Positions 27,885 to 36,158 of a stretch of 64,000 bases of DNA are shown piece after piece; within the stretch, counting starts at the first letter, position 1, and every line of letters starts with the position of its first letter. The translations under genes and the position numbers were made by a program. The notes under the pieces are model-generated. The model was not told the origin of the DNA, ran no database searches, and saw nothing but the letters and a program-made list of their open reading frames with translations. The stretch is from assembly GCF_001190785.1 (NCBI RefSeq), contig NZ_LGSS01000005.1, positions 1 to 64,000 on the forward strand, in the 5' to 3' direction. The DNA comes from Gottschalkia purinilytica (GTDB taxonomy: Bacteria; Bacillota; Clostridia; Tissierellales; Gottschalkiaceae).

Positions 27885-27885
27885 T

Positions 27886-27913
27886 AAGACATACGTAATG
27901 TATGTCTTTTTTT
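27886..27913 (+). terminator. Intrinsic terminator of der-plsY-gpsA
   Basis: AAGACATAC (27886-27894), loop GTAAT, GTATGTCTT (27900-27908), followed by TTTTT. It begins right after the gpsA stop. Confidence 0.92.
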
Positions 27914-27923
27914 ATTTTAGCAT

Positions 27924-27967
27924 GTCATATTCTTACTAACACTTATCATATACATATACCATACAAT
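27924..27967 (+). promoter_or_regulatory. Possible sigma-E-type promoter region for spoIVA
   Basis: GTCATATT at 27924-27931 fits the sigma-E -35 consensus known from Bacillus. CATATACA begins 15 bases further at 27947. A better -10 form, CATACAAT, is at 27960-27967, but 28 bases from that -35. In Bacillus spoIVA is driven by sigma-E, so such a promoter is expected here; which hexamer is used cannot be settled by eye. Confidence 0.4.
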
Positions 27968-28039
27968 TGAAATCCAAATGTTTACTATTTTAATAATGAT
28001 TTTAATTATCCAAAATTTTTATATGAAGGAGGGAATACT

Positions 28040-29518
28040 TTGGATAAATTTAATATATACAAAGATATTTCAGAAAGAACAGATGGAGACATATATGTAG
28101 GTGTAGTAGGACCAGTTAGAACAGGAAAATCAACATTAATAAAAAGATTTATGGAAAAACTAGTTATTCCTAACATTGAAAACAGATATAAGAAAGAGAG
28201 AGCAAATGATGAACTTCCTATGAGTGGCTCAGGTAAAACTATTATGACTACAGAACCTAAGTTTGTACCTAATGAGGCAATAGACTTAACATTAAAAGAT
28301 AATGTGAAATTTAAAGTAAGAATGGTTGACTGTGTAGGATATTTAGTAAAAGGGGCATTAGGACATGAAGAGAACAATATGCCGAGAATGGTAACAACAC
28401 CTTGGTATGAGAAAGAAATTCCTTTCGAAGAAGCAGCAGAAATAGGAACAAGAAAAGTTATAGCTGATCATTCTACTATAGGAATAGTAGTAACTACTGA
28501 CGGAACAATAACAGATATAGATAGACAAAGCTATATAAAGGCCGAGGAAAGAGTTATAAATGAACTGAGGGAACTAGAAAAGCCATTTGTAATACTATTG
28601 AATTCAAGACATCCTAATCTAGATAGTACAATTGCATTAAAAGAAAGTTTAGAAGAAAAATATAAAGTTCCAGTAATAGCGGTAGATTGTTTAAATATGG
28701 AATTAGAAGATATACATACTATGCTGGAAAAAGTATTGCTAGAATTCCCTGTTAAGGAAGTAAATATTGATTTACCTAAATGGATAGAGGGACTTCCAAA
28801 AACACACTGGGTTAAATCTAGTATATTAGACTCTATAAAAGATGTAGTGCAAAATTTACAAAGACTTAGTGAAGTTGAAGATGTAATTACTAAATTTAAT
28901 GATTTAGATATAATAAATGAAGTAAATGTTAAAGAAATAAAGCTAGGTGAAGGTGTAGCTAACATTGAAATGCAAGTAGAAAATGGACTTTTCTATAATA
29001 TATTAAATGAACTTACAGGATATGAGATAGATGGTGAACACCAACTATTAGGATTAGTTACTAGCTTAGCTAAGGCTAAAAGAGAATTTGACAAGATAGA
29101 AAGTGCATTAATAGATGCTAGAGTATCTGGTTATGGACTAGTTCCACCTAGCTTGGAAGAGCTAGACCTTGCAGAACCTGAGATATTTAAACAAGGAAAT
29201 AGATTTGGCGTTAAATTAAGAGCTATGGCTCCAAGCTTACATTTGATTAGAGCAGATGTGACAACAGAAGTGTCACCTTTGATAGGGACAGAAAAACAGA
29301 GCGAAGAGCTTGTAAAATATCTCTTAGATGAGTTTGAAACTGATCCATCAAAAATATGGGAATCAAATATGTTTGGTAAGTCTTTACATGATTTGGTTAA
29401 AGAGCAACTAGAAAGTAAATTAAATATGTTACCAGAAGATGCAAGAGCAAAAATGCAAAAAACATTACAAAGAATAGTAAATGAAGGTAATGGTGGATTA
29501 ATTTGCATTATAATATAA
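28040..29518 (+). CDS. spoIVA: Stage IV sporulation protein A (coat morphogenetic ATPase)
   Basis: SpoIVA polymerises on the forespore surface using ATP to form the basement layer of the spore coat; it is a hallmark of endospore formers. The 492 residues include the Walker A motif GPVRTGKST (about residue 24), the TTEP-like switch region and the conserved C-terminus ending GNGGLICIII, which anchors it through SpoVM in Bacillus. Start is TTG at 28040 after GAAGGAGGG. It has its own promoter region and terminator. A SpoVM-like gene is present at 59399, so both partners occur in this window. Confidence 0.97.
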   Translation: MDKFNIYKDISERTDGDIYVGVVGPVRTGKSTLIKRFMEKLVIPNIENRYKKERANDELPMSGSGKTIMTTEPKFVPNEAIDLTLKDNVKFKVRMVDCVGYLVKGALGHEENNMPRMVTTPWYEKEIPFEEAAEIGTRKVIADHSTIGIVVTTDGTITDIDRQSYIKAEERVINELRELEKPFVILLNSRHPNLDSTIALKESLEEKYKVPVIAVDCLNMELEDIHTMLEKVLLEFPVKEVNIDLPKWIEGLPKTHWVKSSILDSIKDVVQNLQRLSEVEDVITKFNDLDIINEVNVKEIKLGEGVANIEMQVENGLFYNILNELTGYEIDGEHQLLGLVTSLAKAKREFDKIESALIDARVSGYGLVPPSLEELDLAEPEIFKQGNRFGVKLRAMAPSLHLIRADVTTEVSPLIGTEKQSEELVKYLLDEFETDPSKIWESNMFGKSLHDLVKEQLESKLNMLPEDARAKMQKTLQRIVNEGNGGLICIII

Positions 29519-29532
29519 AGTTTTAGTATCAG

Positions 29533-29577
29533 TGCCTATGTTTCATTTATAAGTGAGACATAGGCTAAATTTTTTTG
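29533..29577 (+). terminator. Intrinsic terminator of spoIVA
   Basis: GCCTATGTTTCA (from 29533) pairs with TGAGACATAGGC (ending 29565) with one G-T, followed by TAAATTTTTTTG. Confidence 0.88.
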
Positions 29578-29764
29578 TTAATACTTTGATATAAAATTAG
29601 ATAAATAAGATGTTGTCAAAAGTTACATTTACATGATATAAATGATAGTAATTGAAATGTTAACAAAATAAAACATAAAAGTTTGTAAAAATGATTAAAT
29701 TGAATCTACAAAGATTTTTATGATATACTATATACATGTAAACTCATAGAAGGTGGGTATATTA

Positions 29765-30148
29765 ATGACAATTACAAATTTACAAATATTATTAATAACT
29801 TTTTTTGTAGCTAGCATTATCGGCTATATATGTGTCGTTATAAAAGAAAAAATTAATTTAAAGTCAAATACTATAATTATTGATAAGAAATCAGTTACTC
29901 AAGATCAAATAGATGAAGCTGAAGTGAAGGTATTTATGCTAGATGGTGAAGAAATAAAAGCAGGTGATGAAGTAAAAGTAACTCTTTCTAGTAATAAGAG
30001 AGTAGAAGGAATTATAATAGGGGCAAAAATGTCTAAAAGTGAAATAGTAATAGTAACTCATAGTGATGAAATAGAAAAATTTAAAGTAGATACTATAAAG
30101 AGAATAAAAATTATAAGTAAATATGGAAGGTTCTTTAAAATATTTTAG
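29765..30148 (+). CDS. Membrane-anchored protein of unknown function, 127 aa
   Basis: I do not recognise this family. The ATG at 29765 follows AAGGTGGG with 7-base spacing; an upstream GTG at 29753 is inside that site. One N-terminal membrane helix (about residues 6-26, LLITFFVASIIGYICVVI) is followed by a soluble domain of about 100 residues that alternates charged and hydrophobic residues (VEGIIIGAKMSKSEIVIVTH), suggesting a small beta-barrel facing the cytoplasm or outside. It is preceded by a plausible sigma-A promoter (TTGAAT 29700-29705, 18 bases, TATACT 29724-29729). It lies 164 bases before the frameshifted HlyD-like gene. Confidence 0.7.
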   Translation: MTITNLQILLITFFVASIIGYICVVIKEKINLKSNTIIIDKKSVTQDQIDEAEVKVFMLDGEEIKAGDEVKVTLSSNKRVEGIIIGAKMSKSEIVIVTHSDEIEKFKVDTIKRIKIISKYGRFFKIF

Positions 30149-30312
30149 GATTATTTTGTAATCATTTTGTATCTTATCAATGGCAAGTATTAAAATAAAT
30201 ATATTGTTTTAAAAAGATGATTGTGATAAAAAATAAATTGATTTTTAAAATAAATGAAGGAAATTACTAAAGTTTGAAGAAATATAACCTATATGATATA
30301 TGAGGTGATTGT

Positions 30313-31604
30313 ATGAAGCAATATAAAAGAAAAAAAAAAGAAAAAAACTCAAAGCTTTAAGATTATTATTAATACTTCTAGTACTTGGGTATCTTATTTT
30401 TAGATCAGTACCTATTTTAGTAGCCTCTTATTCTAAAACAATAACAGTAGAAAGAAGTAATGTAGATGATAGTATTAAATTAAAAGGTATTATATTAAAA
30501 GATGAAAAGGTTTATAAATCTCAGGCTAATGGCAAGTTAAATATAAATATAAAAGATGGAGAAAAAATAGGAAAAAATGAAAAAGTGGCTGAAGTTCAAA
30601 ATGAACATTTAGATAAATATAAAAAAGAAATATCAGATTTAGATAAACAAATACAAGAATTTAAAGAAATGAATTCTGCTTCACAAAATACGTTTAAAGG
30701 CGATATACAGAAAAATCAAAAAGAGATGGATAAGATCATAAGTGAAATTCAATCTAATATAGCAAGTAAAGATTATGAAAAAGCTAGTAATCTTAAAGAG
30801 GATCTTATTTCTAAAAGTGATAAGCAAGATAAGATATTGGGAGAAAAAAATCCTGTTTACCAAAAAATTTATGATTTAATGGAGAAAAAAAATGAGGTTA
30901 CTAGCAAAATGAAAAAAGCTAATATACAGTATTATTCAGAATCACCAGGTATAGTAAGTACAAAAATAGATGGCCTTGAAGAAAAGTTTTCTGCACAAAG
31001 AATATCTAATTATAAATTAGAAGACTTTGATATAGTAAATAAAGAGAATAAACAACAAAATGAAAATGGACAAGTTAAAGTGGGAACACCACTTTTTAAA
31101 ATAATAGATACATATAATTGGTATATAATGAGTAAAACTAGTATCGAGCATGAAAAAGAATTGAAAGAAGGTAATGTTGTATTAGTAAAACTAAATAAAG
31201 ATAATATTGAACTAAAAGGTAAGATAGAGAAAGTTAAAAAACAAGGAAATGAAATGATAGTAATTATTAAGTTTAAAGATTACTTACACAAACTATATAA
31301 TGATAGATATATGAATCTTAAATTAATAAAAAATAAATACGAAGGACTTAAGGTTCCTAAGGAAGCTATAGTAGAAGAAGATGGTATAAAAGGAGTATAT
31401 ATTAAAGATATAAGTGGTATAGTTAGATTTAGAGCAGTGAATATTTTATACCAAAATGATAAATATGCAATGATCAAAGAAGAAGATAGGAAAAATATAG
31501 AAGTTACTATAAATGGTAAAAAAGAATTAAGAAGATCACTTCAATCATTTGATGAAGTATTCATAAATGGTAGTAAAGTTAAAGAAGGACAAATCATTAA
31601 TTAG
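30313..31604 (+). CDS. HlyD-like membrane adaptor protein with a -1 frame break near its start
   Basis: An ATG at 30313 with a strong GAGGTGATT site opens a frame that stops after 15 codons (30358-30360). The body of the gene is in the -1 frame, open from 30327 to 31604, but has no ATG, GTG or TTG before 30585. The switch must occur in a poly-A stretch (A10-G-A7, 30330-30347). Reading one base twice there joins MKQYKRKKK to a basic stretch, a membrane helix (LLLILLVLGYLIF) and the rest, giving exactly 430 residues. The body has a lipoyl-like N-terminal half, a long coiled coil (about residues 95-195) and a beta-rich C-terminal domain ending GLKVPKEAIVEEDGIKG...VKEGQIIN, typical of HlyD-family adaptors encoded before yggS-sepF in clostridia. 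It may be a slippage-expressed gene, a fresh pseudogene or a homopolymer sequencing error. Confidence 0.7.
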
Positions 31605-31629
31605 AGTTTAGTTTAGGGAGGGATTAGCT

Positions 31630-32319
31630 ATTAGTATCAAAGAAAATCTATCAACAATAAGACATAGAATAAATGAAATAGCAGAAAAACAAAATAGAAA
31701 GTCAGATGATATAACACTAATTGCTGTCACTAAAACTATTGACATAGATAGAATAAATGAAGCAATTAGTTTAGGTGTTACAAATATAGGAGAAAATAAA
31801 GTTCAAGAAATACAAGAAAAATATGAGAATATTCAAGGACAGCCTAAGCTTCATATGATAGGACACTTACAAAGTAATAAAGTTAAATATATAATAGATA
31901 AAGTTGGATTGATACACTCTTTAGACAGAATGAGTTTAGCAAAAGAAATACAAAAAAGAGCTAGTGAGAATGATGTTATAGCAGAGGTATTAATACAAGT
32001 TAATGTAGCTGAAGAAGAAAGTAAATTTGGACTCAAAGTAAAAGATGTAGCTCCATTTATAGAAAGTATACTAGAGTTTGAAAATATAAAAATAAAAGGT
32101 TTGATGACTATTGCTCCTTACTCAGAGAATCCAGAAGATATTAGATTTGTGTTTAAAGAATTAAAATCATTGTTTGAAGAAATCAAAGAAAGAAACTATA
32201 AAAACGTAGACATGAAATATCTTTCTATGGGAATGACAAATGACTATGAAATCGCGTTAGAAGAAGGAGCTAATATGATACGTGTAGGTACAGGTATATT
32301 TGGAAAAAGAGTTTATTAA
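31630..32319 (+). CDS. YggS-family PLP homeostasis protein (ATT start proposed)
   Basis: YggS/PLPBP binds PLP without catalysing a reaction and helps keep vitamin B6 and amino-acid pools in balance. The PLP lysine lies in LIAVTKT (about residue 35), followed by GENKVQEI, HMIGHLQSNK and the C-terminal LSMGMTNDYEIAL with RVGTGIFG. The frame is open well upstream of the first ATG (31855), which would remove the PLP lysine. The only start that fits the AGGGAGGG ribosome site (31615-31622) is ATT at 31630, giving 229 residues, the normal length. No ATG, GTG or TTG is available nearby. Between the HlyD-like gene and sepF, as in other clostridia. Confidence 0.85.
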   Translation: MSIKENLSTIRHRINEIAEKQNRKSDDITLIAVTKTIDIDRINEAISLGVTNIGENKVQEIQEKYENIQGQPKLHMIGHLQSNKVKYIIDKVGLIHSLDRMSLAKEIQKRASENDVIAEVLIQVNVAEEESKFGLKVKDVAPFIESILEFENIKIKGLMTIAPYSENPEDIRFVFKELKSLFEEIKERNYKNVDMKYLSMGMTNDYEIALEEGANMIRVGTGIFGKRVY

Positions 32320-32340
32320 ACCAAGAAAGGGGAGCTTTTT

Positions 32341-32784
32341 GTGAGTAAAATAATTGATAAAATGAAGTACATCATAGGATTGGATGACTTTGAAGAAGAG
32401 GAAGAACAAGAAGCAGAAGATTTTGAAGAATTAGAAATTCCTCTTAAGAAAGAAGTTAATAAAGGAAGTAAAGTAGTAAGTATACACACTCATACAAATA
32501 GCAATATAAAACTAGTAGTATATGAACCAGAAAAGTTTGAAGAAGTAACAAAAATGGTAGAAGATTTAAAGATAAGAAAGCTCATAGTTTTAAACTTAGA
32601 AGAAATAGAAGCAGAAATTAAAAAGCAGATATTTAACTTTATTAATGGAGCTGTTTATGCTTTGGAAGGTAATATAAAAAAAGTATCAAAGGATATATTT
32701 GTAGTAGCTCCTAGTAATGTTGAAATTGATGCTAAGTTGAAAGAAGAGTTAAAGAATAAAGGCTTATTTCCATGGCAGAAGTAG
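32341..32784 (+). CDS. sepF: Cell division protein SepF
   Basis: SepF polymerises into rings that bind the FtsZ C-terminus and tether it to the membrane. The 147-residue protein has an N-terminal amphipathic segment (MSKIIDKMKYIIGL), an acidic linker and the SepF fold with RKLIVLNLEEIEAEIKKQIF...NFINGAVYALEG (about 82-115) and FVVAPSNVEI. Start is GTG after AAAGGGGAG. It sits in the conserved yggS-sepF-yggT-ylmH-divIVA order of Firmicutes. Confidence 0.95.
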   Translation: MSKIIDKMKYIIGLDDFEEEEEQEAEDFEELEIPLKKEVNKGSKVVSIHTHTNSNIKLVVYEPEKFEEVTKMVEDLKIRKLIVLNLEEIEAEIKKQIFNFINGAVYALEGNIKKVSKDIFVVAPSNVEIDAKLKEELKNKGLFPWQK

Positions 32785-32800
32785 ATGAGAGGTGAAGTTT

Positions 32801-33052
32801 TTGAATATATTAAGGCACTCTCTTGACCTATTTATTAATGTGCTGAGTTGGTTGATAATTATAAGAGGAATTTTATCTTTTATAATAGATGATTATTATA
32901 ATCCTATTTTTAAGATAATATATCAACTTACAGAACCTATAATTGCTCCTTTCAGGAATTTAGTATCAAGGTTGAGAATAGATACTGGAATGATAGATAT
33001 TTCACCATTATTGGCCATAATTTTTCTTAGCTTAATTAGGTCAATTATTTAA
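32801..33052 (+). CDS. YggT-family membrane protein
   Basis: The small protein of about 83 residues has two membrane helices with the family pattern LSWLIIIRGILSFI and YQLTEPIIAPFRNLVSRLRI followed by DISPLLAII. I take the TTG at 32801, six bases after GAGAGGTGA; the GTG at 32792 falls inside that ribosome site. The function of YggT is not settled; it is linked by position to division genes and in some bacteria to osmotic tolerance. It lies between sepF and ylmH, as usual. Confidence 0.9.
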   Translation: MNILRHSLDLFINVLSWLIIIRGILSFIIDDYYNPIFKIIYQLTEPIIAPFRNLVSRLRIDTGMIDISPLLAIIFLSLIRSII

Positions 33053-33076
33053 GAAAGTATTAATTCGGTGATATAG

Positions 33077-33865
33077 ATGATAATAGATAAAGTAAAATAT
33101 ATAGAACATATACAAGATAAAACTCAACACTTACCAATGAGAAAAATAGTTGATAAAGTAGAACGAGTTTTAAAATATCATGAAGTTGAGTGTACTGATT
33201 TCTTAGATCCTTATCAAGTAAGACTATCTCATTCTATTCTAAATAGATTTGATGTAAACTTTTATGAAGAAGGCGGAATAAATAGTGCAGAAAGAAAATC
33301 TTTAGTCATATTTCCAGAATATATGACTAAAGATACTATAGAAATACCTATAAAAGCTTTGAAAATTTCAGGAAACTTTAAGTTTACAGACTTAACACAT
33401 AGAGACTATTTAGGAGCAATACTTGGACTAGGTATAAAAAGAGAAAAAGTTGGAGATATATTAATACATGAGGACTTTAGTCAAGTTATAGTTCACGAAG
33501 ACTTAGTAGATTATATATTATATAATTTAAAGTATATAGGAAAAGAACCAGTAAAAATTGATGAAATTAAGTTAGATAGTGTTATTGAAATTAATCAAGA
33601 ATATAAAGAGATAAATATTACGATAGCATCACCTAGACTAGATGCTTTTATAAGTGAAGTATGTAATCTGTCAAGATCCAAAAGTCTTCTGGCTATTACT
33701 CAAGGTAAAGTAAAAGTAAATTGGCAACCTATTACTAATTCTTCCTATAAGGTAGGCGAAGGAGATACAATATCTATAAGAGGATTTGGTAGAATAAAAA
33801 TAGCCAAAGATTTAGGTATAACAAAAAAAGGCAGAGATAAGATGACTATTAGAATTTTAAAATGA
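33077..33865 (+). CDS. YlmH-type S4-domain RNA-binding protein
   Basis: The gene encodes 262 residues. The C-terminal S4 domain (ASPRLDAFISEVCNLSRSKS then GKVKVN, about residues 180-220) binds RNA. The N-terminal two thirds match YlmH, encoded between yggT and divIVA in most Firmicutes. In Bacillus YlmH has been tied to ribosome quality control as an alternative to RqcH, which is encoded at 39511 here; applying this to the present protein is inference. ATG after GGTGAT. It is 15 bases before divIVA. Confidence 0.9.
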   Translation: MIIDKVKYIEHIQDKTQHLPMRKIVDKVERVLKYHEVECTDFLDPYQVRLSHSILNRFDVNFYEEGGINSAERKSLVIFPEYMTKDTIEIPIKALKISGNFKFTDLTHRDYLGAILGLGIKREKVGDILIHEDFSQVIVHEDLVDYILYNLKYIGKEPVKIDEIKLDSVIEINQEYKEINITIASPRLDAFISEVCNLSRSKSLLAITQGKVKVNWQPITNSSYKVGEGDTISIRGFGRIKIAKDLGITKKGRDKMTIRILK

Positions 33866-33880
33866 TAAGGAGATGATAAA

Positions 33881-34393
33881 ATGCTTACGCCACTTGACAT
33901 TCAAAACAAAGAATTTAGTAAAGGATTAAGGGGCTATAGAGAAGCTGAGGTCGATAGTTTTTTAGATGAAATAATATTAGACTATGAAAAAATATATAAA
34001 GAAAATGTAGAATTAAAAGATAAAATTTCTATGCTTAATGATCAAGTGAAGCATTATAGTTCTTTAGAACAAACTTTACAAAAAACACTTGTTGTAGCCC
34101 AAAGTGCAGCTGAAGAAGTAACAGCTAATGCAAAACACAAAGCTGATCTTATTGTGAGAGAAGCAGAAGAAAATGCTAAGAAAGTAATAGATAATTCGCA
34201 AAATGAAGTTTTAAGAATAAAGAATGAGTATGAAGTAATAAGAAAAGATATGATGCTTTTCAAGACTAGATTTAAAACTTTATTAAAATCACAAATAGAA
34301 TCCATAGATAGCTATGTTGAAGATGGTGATATTCCTAAAGCAGTTCTTGATGAAAAAAATGAAGAGAACGAAGCTTTGATACAGCATACTTAG
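33881..34393 (+). CDS. divIVA: DivIVA-family pole and septum protein
   Basis: DivIVA binds curved membrane at poles and septa and recruits partners. The N-terminal DivIVA motif LTPLDIQNKEFSKGLRGYRE followed by AEVDSFLDEI is canonical, and the rest (about 35-140) is coiled coil rich in Ala, Glu and Lys. It has 170 residues and an acidic tail, a usual length. ATG with AAGGAGATG. It is the last gene of the sepF cluster; a separate transcript starts in the following gap. Confidence 0.95.
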   Translation: MLTPLDIQNKEFSKGLRGYREAEVDSFLDEIILDYEKIYKENVELKDKISMLNDQVKHYSSLEQTLQKTLVVAQSAAEEVTANAKHKADLIVREAEENAKKVIDNSQNEVLRIKNEYEVIRKDMMLFKTRFKTLLKSQIESIDSYVEDGDIPKAVLDEKNEENEALIQHT

Positions 34394-34424
34394 AAAATTA
34401 TTTATCATCTTTTTTCTCTACATA

Positions 34425-34453
34425 TTGTAATAATATTAAGTAAATTATAAAAT
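34425..34453 (+). promoter_or_regulatory. Possible sigma-A promoter of the small RNA
   Basis: TTGTAA (34425-34430), 17 bases, TAAAAT (34448-34453). It would start transcription near 34460, immediately before the structured element. Confidence 0.45.
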
Positions 34454-34459
34454 TAAAAA

Positions 34460-34567
34460 CTTGAGAATATGAGATGATAGAAAGGTATATTAATACAAAA
34501 AATAATAATCATCTCTGAAAAAGATATACTGGGCTAGAAAGTTATAAAAATTTTCTAGTCTTTTTTA
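34460..34567 (+). ncRNA. Candidate structured RNA of about 105 nt ending in a terminator
   Basis: Within the 267-base gap after divIVA, GAGATGAT (34471-34478) pairs exactly with ATCATCTC (34508-34515). GTATAT in its loop (34485-34490) can pair with ATATAC just downstream (34524-34529), an H-type pseudoknot arrangement; a local GTAT/ATAC hairpin in the loop competes. A terminator follows: GGCTAGAAA (34532-34540) with TTTCTAGTC (34552-34560) and TTTTTTATTT. It has no T-box, PyrR, TPP or other motif that I know. It could be an attenuating leader for the two genes downstream or a free small RNA. Confidence 0.45.
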
Positions 34568-34660
34568 TTTTGAATATATTAGGCAAAAATAATATATTAT
34601 AACTAAAATGTTACTAATAAAATATATGTTAATAGGAGATTAATAATAAGGGGGAGAAAA

Positions 34661-34939
34661 ATGTCTAAGAAGGATGACATGGAGAAAAAGCTAGAAGAAA
34701 TAGCTATCAACTTAGAAAAAACAAAAATTCATGAGTATGTTGACTTTATAAGTAATAAAAAGAGACTTATATATATTAACTTTATAAGTGGTATAGCAAG
34801 AGGATTTGGAATGGCAGTGGGATTTACATTATTAGGTGCCATAGGAATATACATTTTACAGAAAATAATAACATGGAATATTCCACTTATAGGGGATTTT
34901 ATAGCTGAAATTGTGAAGATAGTTCAAAACAATTTGTAG
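34661..34939 (+). CDS. DUF5665-type small membrane protein
   Basis: The 92-residue protein has a charged coiled-coil N-terminus (KKDDMEKKLEEIAINLEKTK), a conserved patch LIYINFISGIARGFGMAVGF (about 45-64) and one membrane helix (about 55-78), followed by an amphipathic tail. This matches the DUF5665 family of Firmicutes, whose function is unknown. ATG with AAGGGGGAG. It is 10 bases upstream of the DksA/TraR-like gene and 90 bases downstream of the structured RNA terminator. Confidence 0.8.
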   Translation: MSKKDDMEKKLEEIAINLEKTKIHEYVDFISNKKRLIYINFISGIARGFGMAVGFTLLGAIGIYILQKIITWNIPLIGDFIAEIVKIVQNNL

Positions 34940-34949
34940 GAGGAAGAAG

Positions 34950-35576
34950 ATGGACAAAGAGAAGTTAGAATATTTCAGAAAACTTCTACTAAAAGAAAAA
35001 TTAGAAGTACTCAAAACATTAAATCTTATGGATCGAAATGGAAGTAATGATCCTATGGTAGAGTATAGTAGTGAATTATCTATGTATGATAATCATCCTG
35101 CAGATATAGGTACTGAAATGTATATGATGGGACAAAATATGAATCTCAGAAATAACGAAAATATGACTTTACAAAAAATAGATTATGCTATGGAAAGAAT
35201 AGAAAAAGGAACCTATGGTGAGTGTGAAATTTGTGGAAAGAGTATAGAATCTGATAGATTAGAAATACTTCCTTATGCATCTAATTGTATTAGATGTCAA
35301 GAGGAAACAAGTTTATTGCAAAGTGATAGTGAATTTCGTCCTGCAGAAGAGCACGCTTTAAAATATCCATTTGGAAGAACATTTAAAGATGAAGATAAGA
35401 GCCAAAATGAGTTTGATGGAGAAGATAGTTGGCAGTCAGTTGCTAAATTTAATAAAGTAGAAAAAGATCCATCTTTTGGAACAGGGGATTATTTAGGAGT
35501 TTTTGATGACTATGAGCAGGGAATCGTACAAGAAGTAGAGAAAATATCACAAGATTATTATGACGATCAATTATAA
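34950..35576 (+). CDS. DksA/TraR-like C4 zinc-finger protein (YteA type)
   Basis: The 208-residue protein has an N-terminal coiled coil, then YGECEICGKSIESDRLEILP...ASNCIRCQEE (about 92-120), a C4 zinc finger of the TraR/DksA type. In Gram-positive spore formers this group is called YteA; it is distinct from proteobacterial DksA and its target is not established, although RNA polymerase contact is possible. The C-terminus is acidic with GTGDYLGVFDDYEQG. ATG with AGGAGGAAGAAG. A terminator follows. Confidence 0.85.
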   Translation: MDKEKLEYFRKLLLKEKLEVLKTLNLMDRNGSNDPMVEYSSELSMYDNHPADIGTEMYMMGQNMNLRNNENMTLQKIDYAMERIEKGTYGECEICGKSIESDRLEILPYASNCIRCQEETSLLQSDSEFRPAEEHALKYPFGRTFKDEDKSQNEFDGEDSWQSVAKFNKVEKDPSFGTGDYLGVFDDYEQGIVQEVEKISQDYYDDQL

Positions 35577-35591
35577 AATTACTTTATATTT

Positions 35592-35617
35592 TAGGCTAGG
35601 TTAATCCTAGCCTTTTA
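35592..35617 (+). terminator. Intrinsic terminator
   Basis: GGCTAGG (35594-35600), loop TTAAT, CCTAGCC (35606-35612), followed by TTTTAATATTTT. Confidence 0.8.
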
Positions 35618-35695
35618 ATATTTTCTATTGATATTGTAAATATAGCGAATATACCTTAAAATAATATATATACTCAACTATGTAGGAGGAAAAAG

Positions 35696-36145
35696 ATGAT
35701 CATATTAGCTTTTATAATTGTGATTTTAGATCAATTAACTAAATATTATGCAGTTAGTCACTTGGCAGGAAAAGAACCATTTATAATAATAAAAGATTTT
35801 TTCCAATTTAGTTATGTAGAAAATCGTGGAGCAGCATTTGGAATTTTACAGGAACAAAGATTATTTTTTATAATGCTTACTTTAATAGTAATACTAGGAA
35901 TTATTGTATATACTAAAATTAATAAAAAATTAAGCAAAGCTAGTAAAACTTCTCTAGGTATGATTCTAGGAGGAGCAGTTGGAAACTTTATAGACAGACT
36001 AAGATTAGGGTATGTTATAGACTTTATAGATTTTAAATTTGGAAAAGTTTATGATTTTCCAGTTTTCAATATTGCAGATATATTTATTGTAATAGGAACT
36101 TTTTTATTGATGTACTTGATAATTACAGATAAATATGAAAAATAG
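35696..36145 (+). CDS. lspA: Lipoprotein signal peptidase (signal peptidase II)
   Basis: LspA cleaves the signal peptide of lipoproteins after lipid attachment. It has 149 residues and four membrane helices. The aspartate protease motifs are present: GAVGNFIDRLRLGYVIDF (about residue 97, first catalytic Asp) and FNIADIFIVIG (about 125, second Asp), along with VENRGAAFGIL (about 43). ATG with TAGGAGGA. It ends 13 bases before the pseudouridine synthase start, the lspA-rluD pairing seen in most bacteria. Confidence 0.96.
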   Translation: MIILAFIIVILDQLTKYYAVSHLAGKEPFIIIKDFFQFSYVENRGAAFGILQEQRLFFIMLTLIVILGIIVYTKINKKLSKASKTSLGMILGGAVGNFIDRLRLGYVIDFIDFKFGKVYDFPVFNIADIFIVIGTFLLMYLIITDKYEK

Positions 36146-36158
36146 GAAGAGTGATGTT

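Noticed and set aside
31855-32319. yggS starting at the first ATG (31855)
   Set aside because: It would drop about 75 residues including the PLP lysine, and no ribosome site is near; the open frame continues upstream with perfect family similarity.
34460-34567. T-box leader of an ileS-like gene after divIVA
   Set aside because: In many clostridia ileS with a T-box follows divIVA, but the AGGGTGG T-box sequence is absent here and the next gene is DUF5665.
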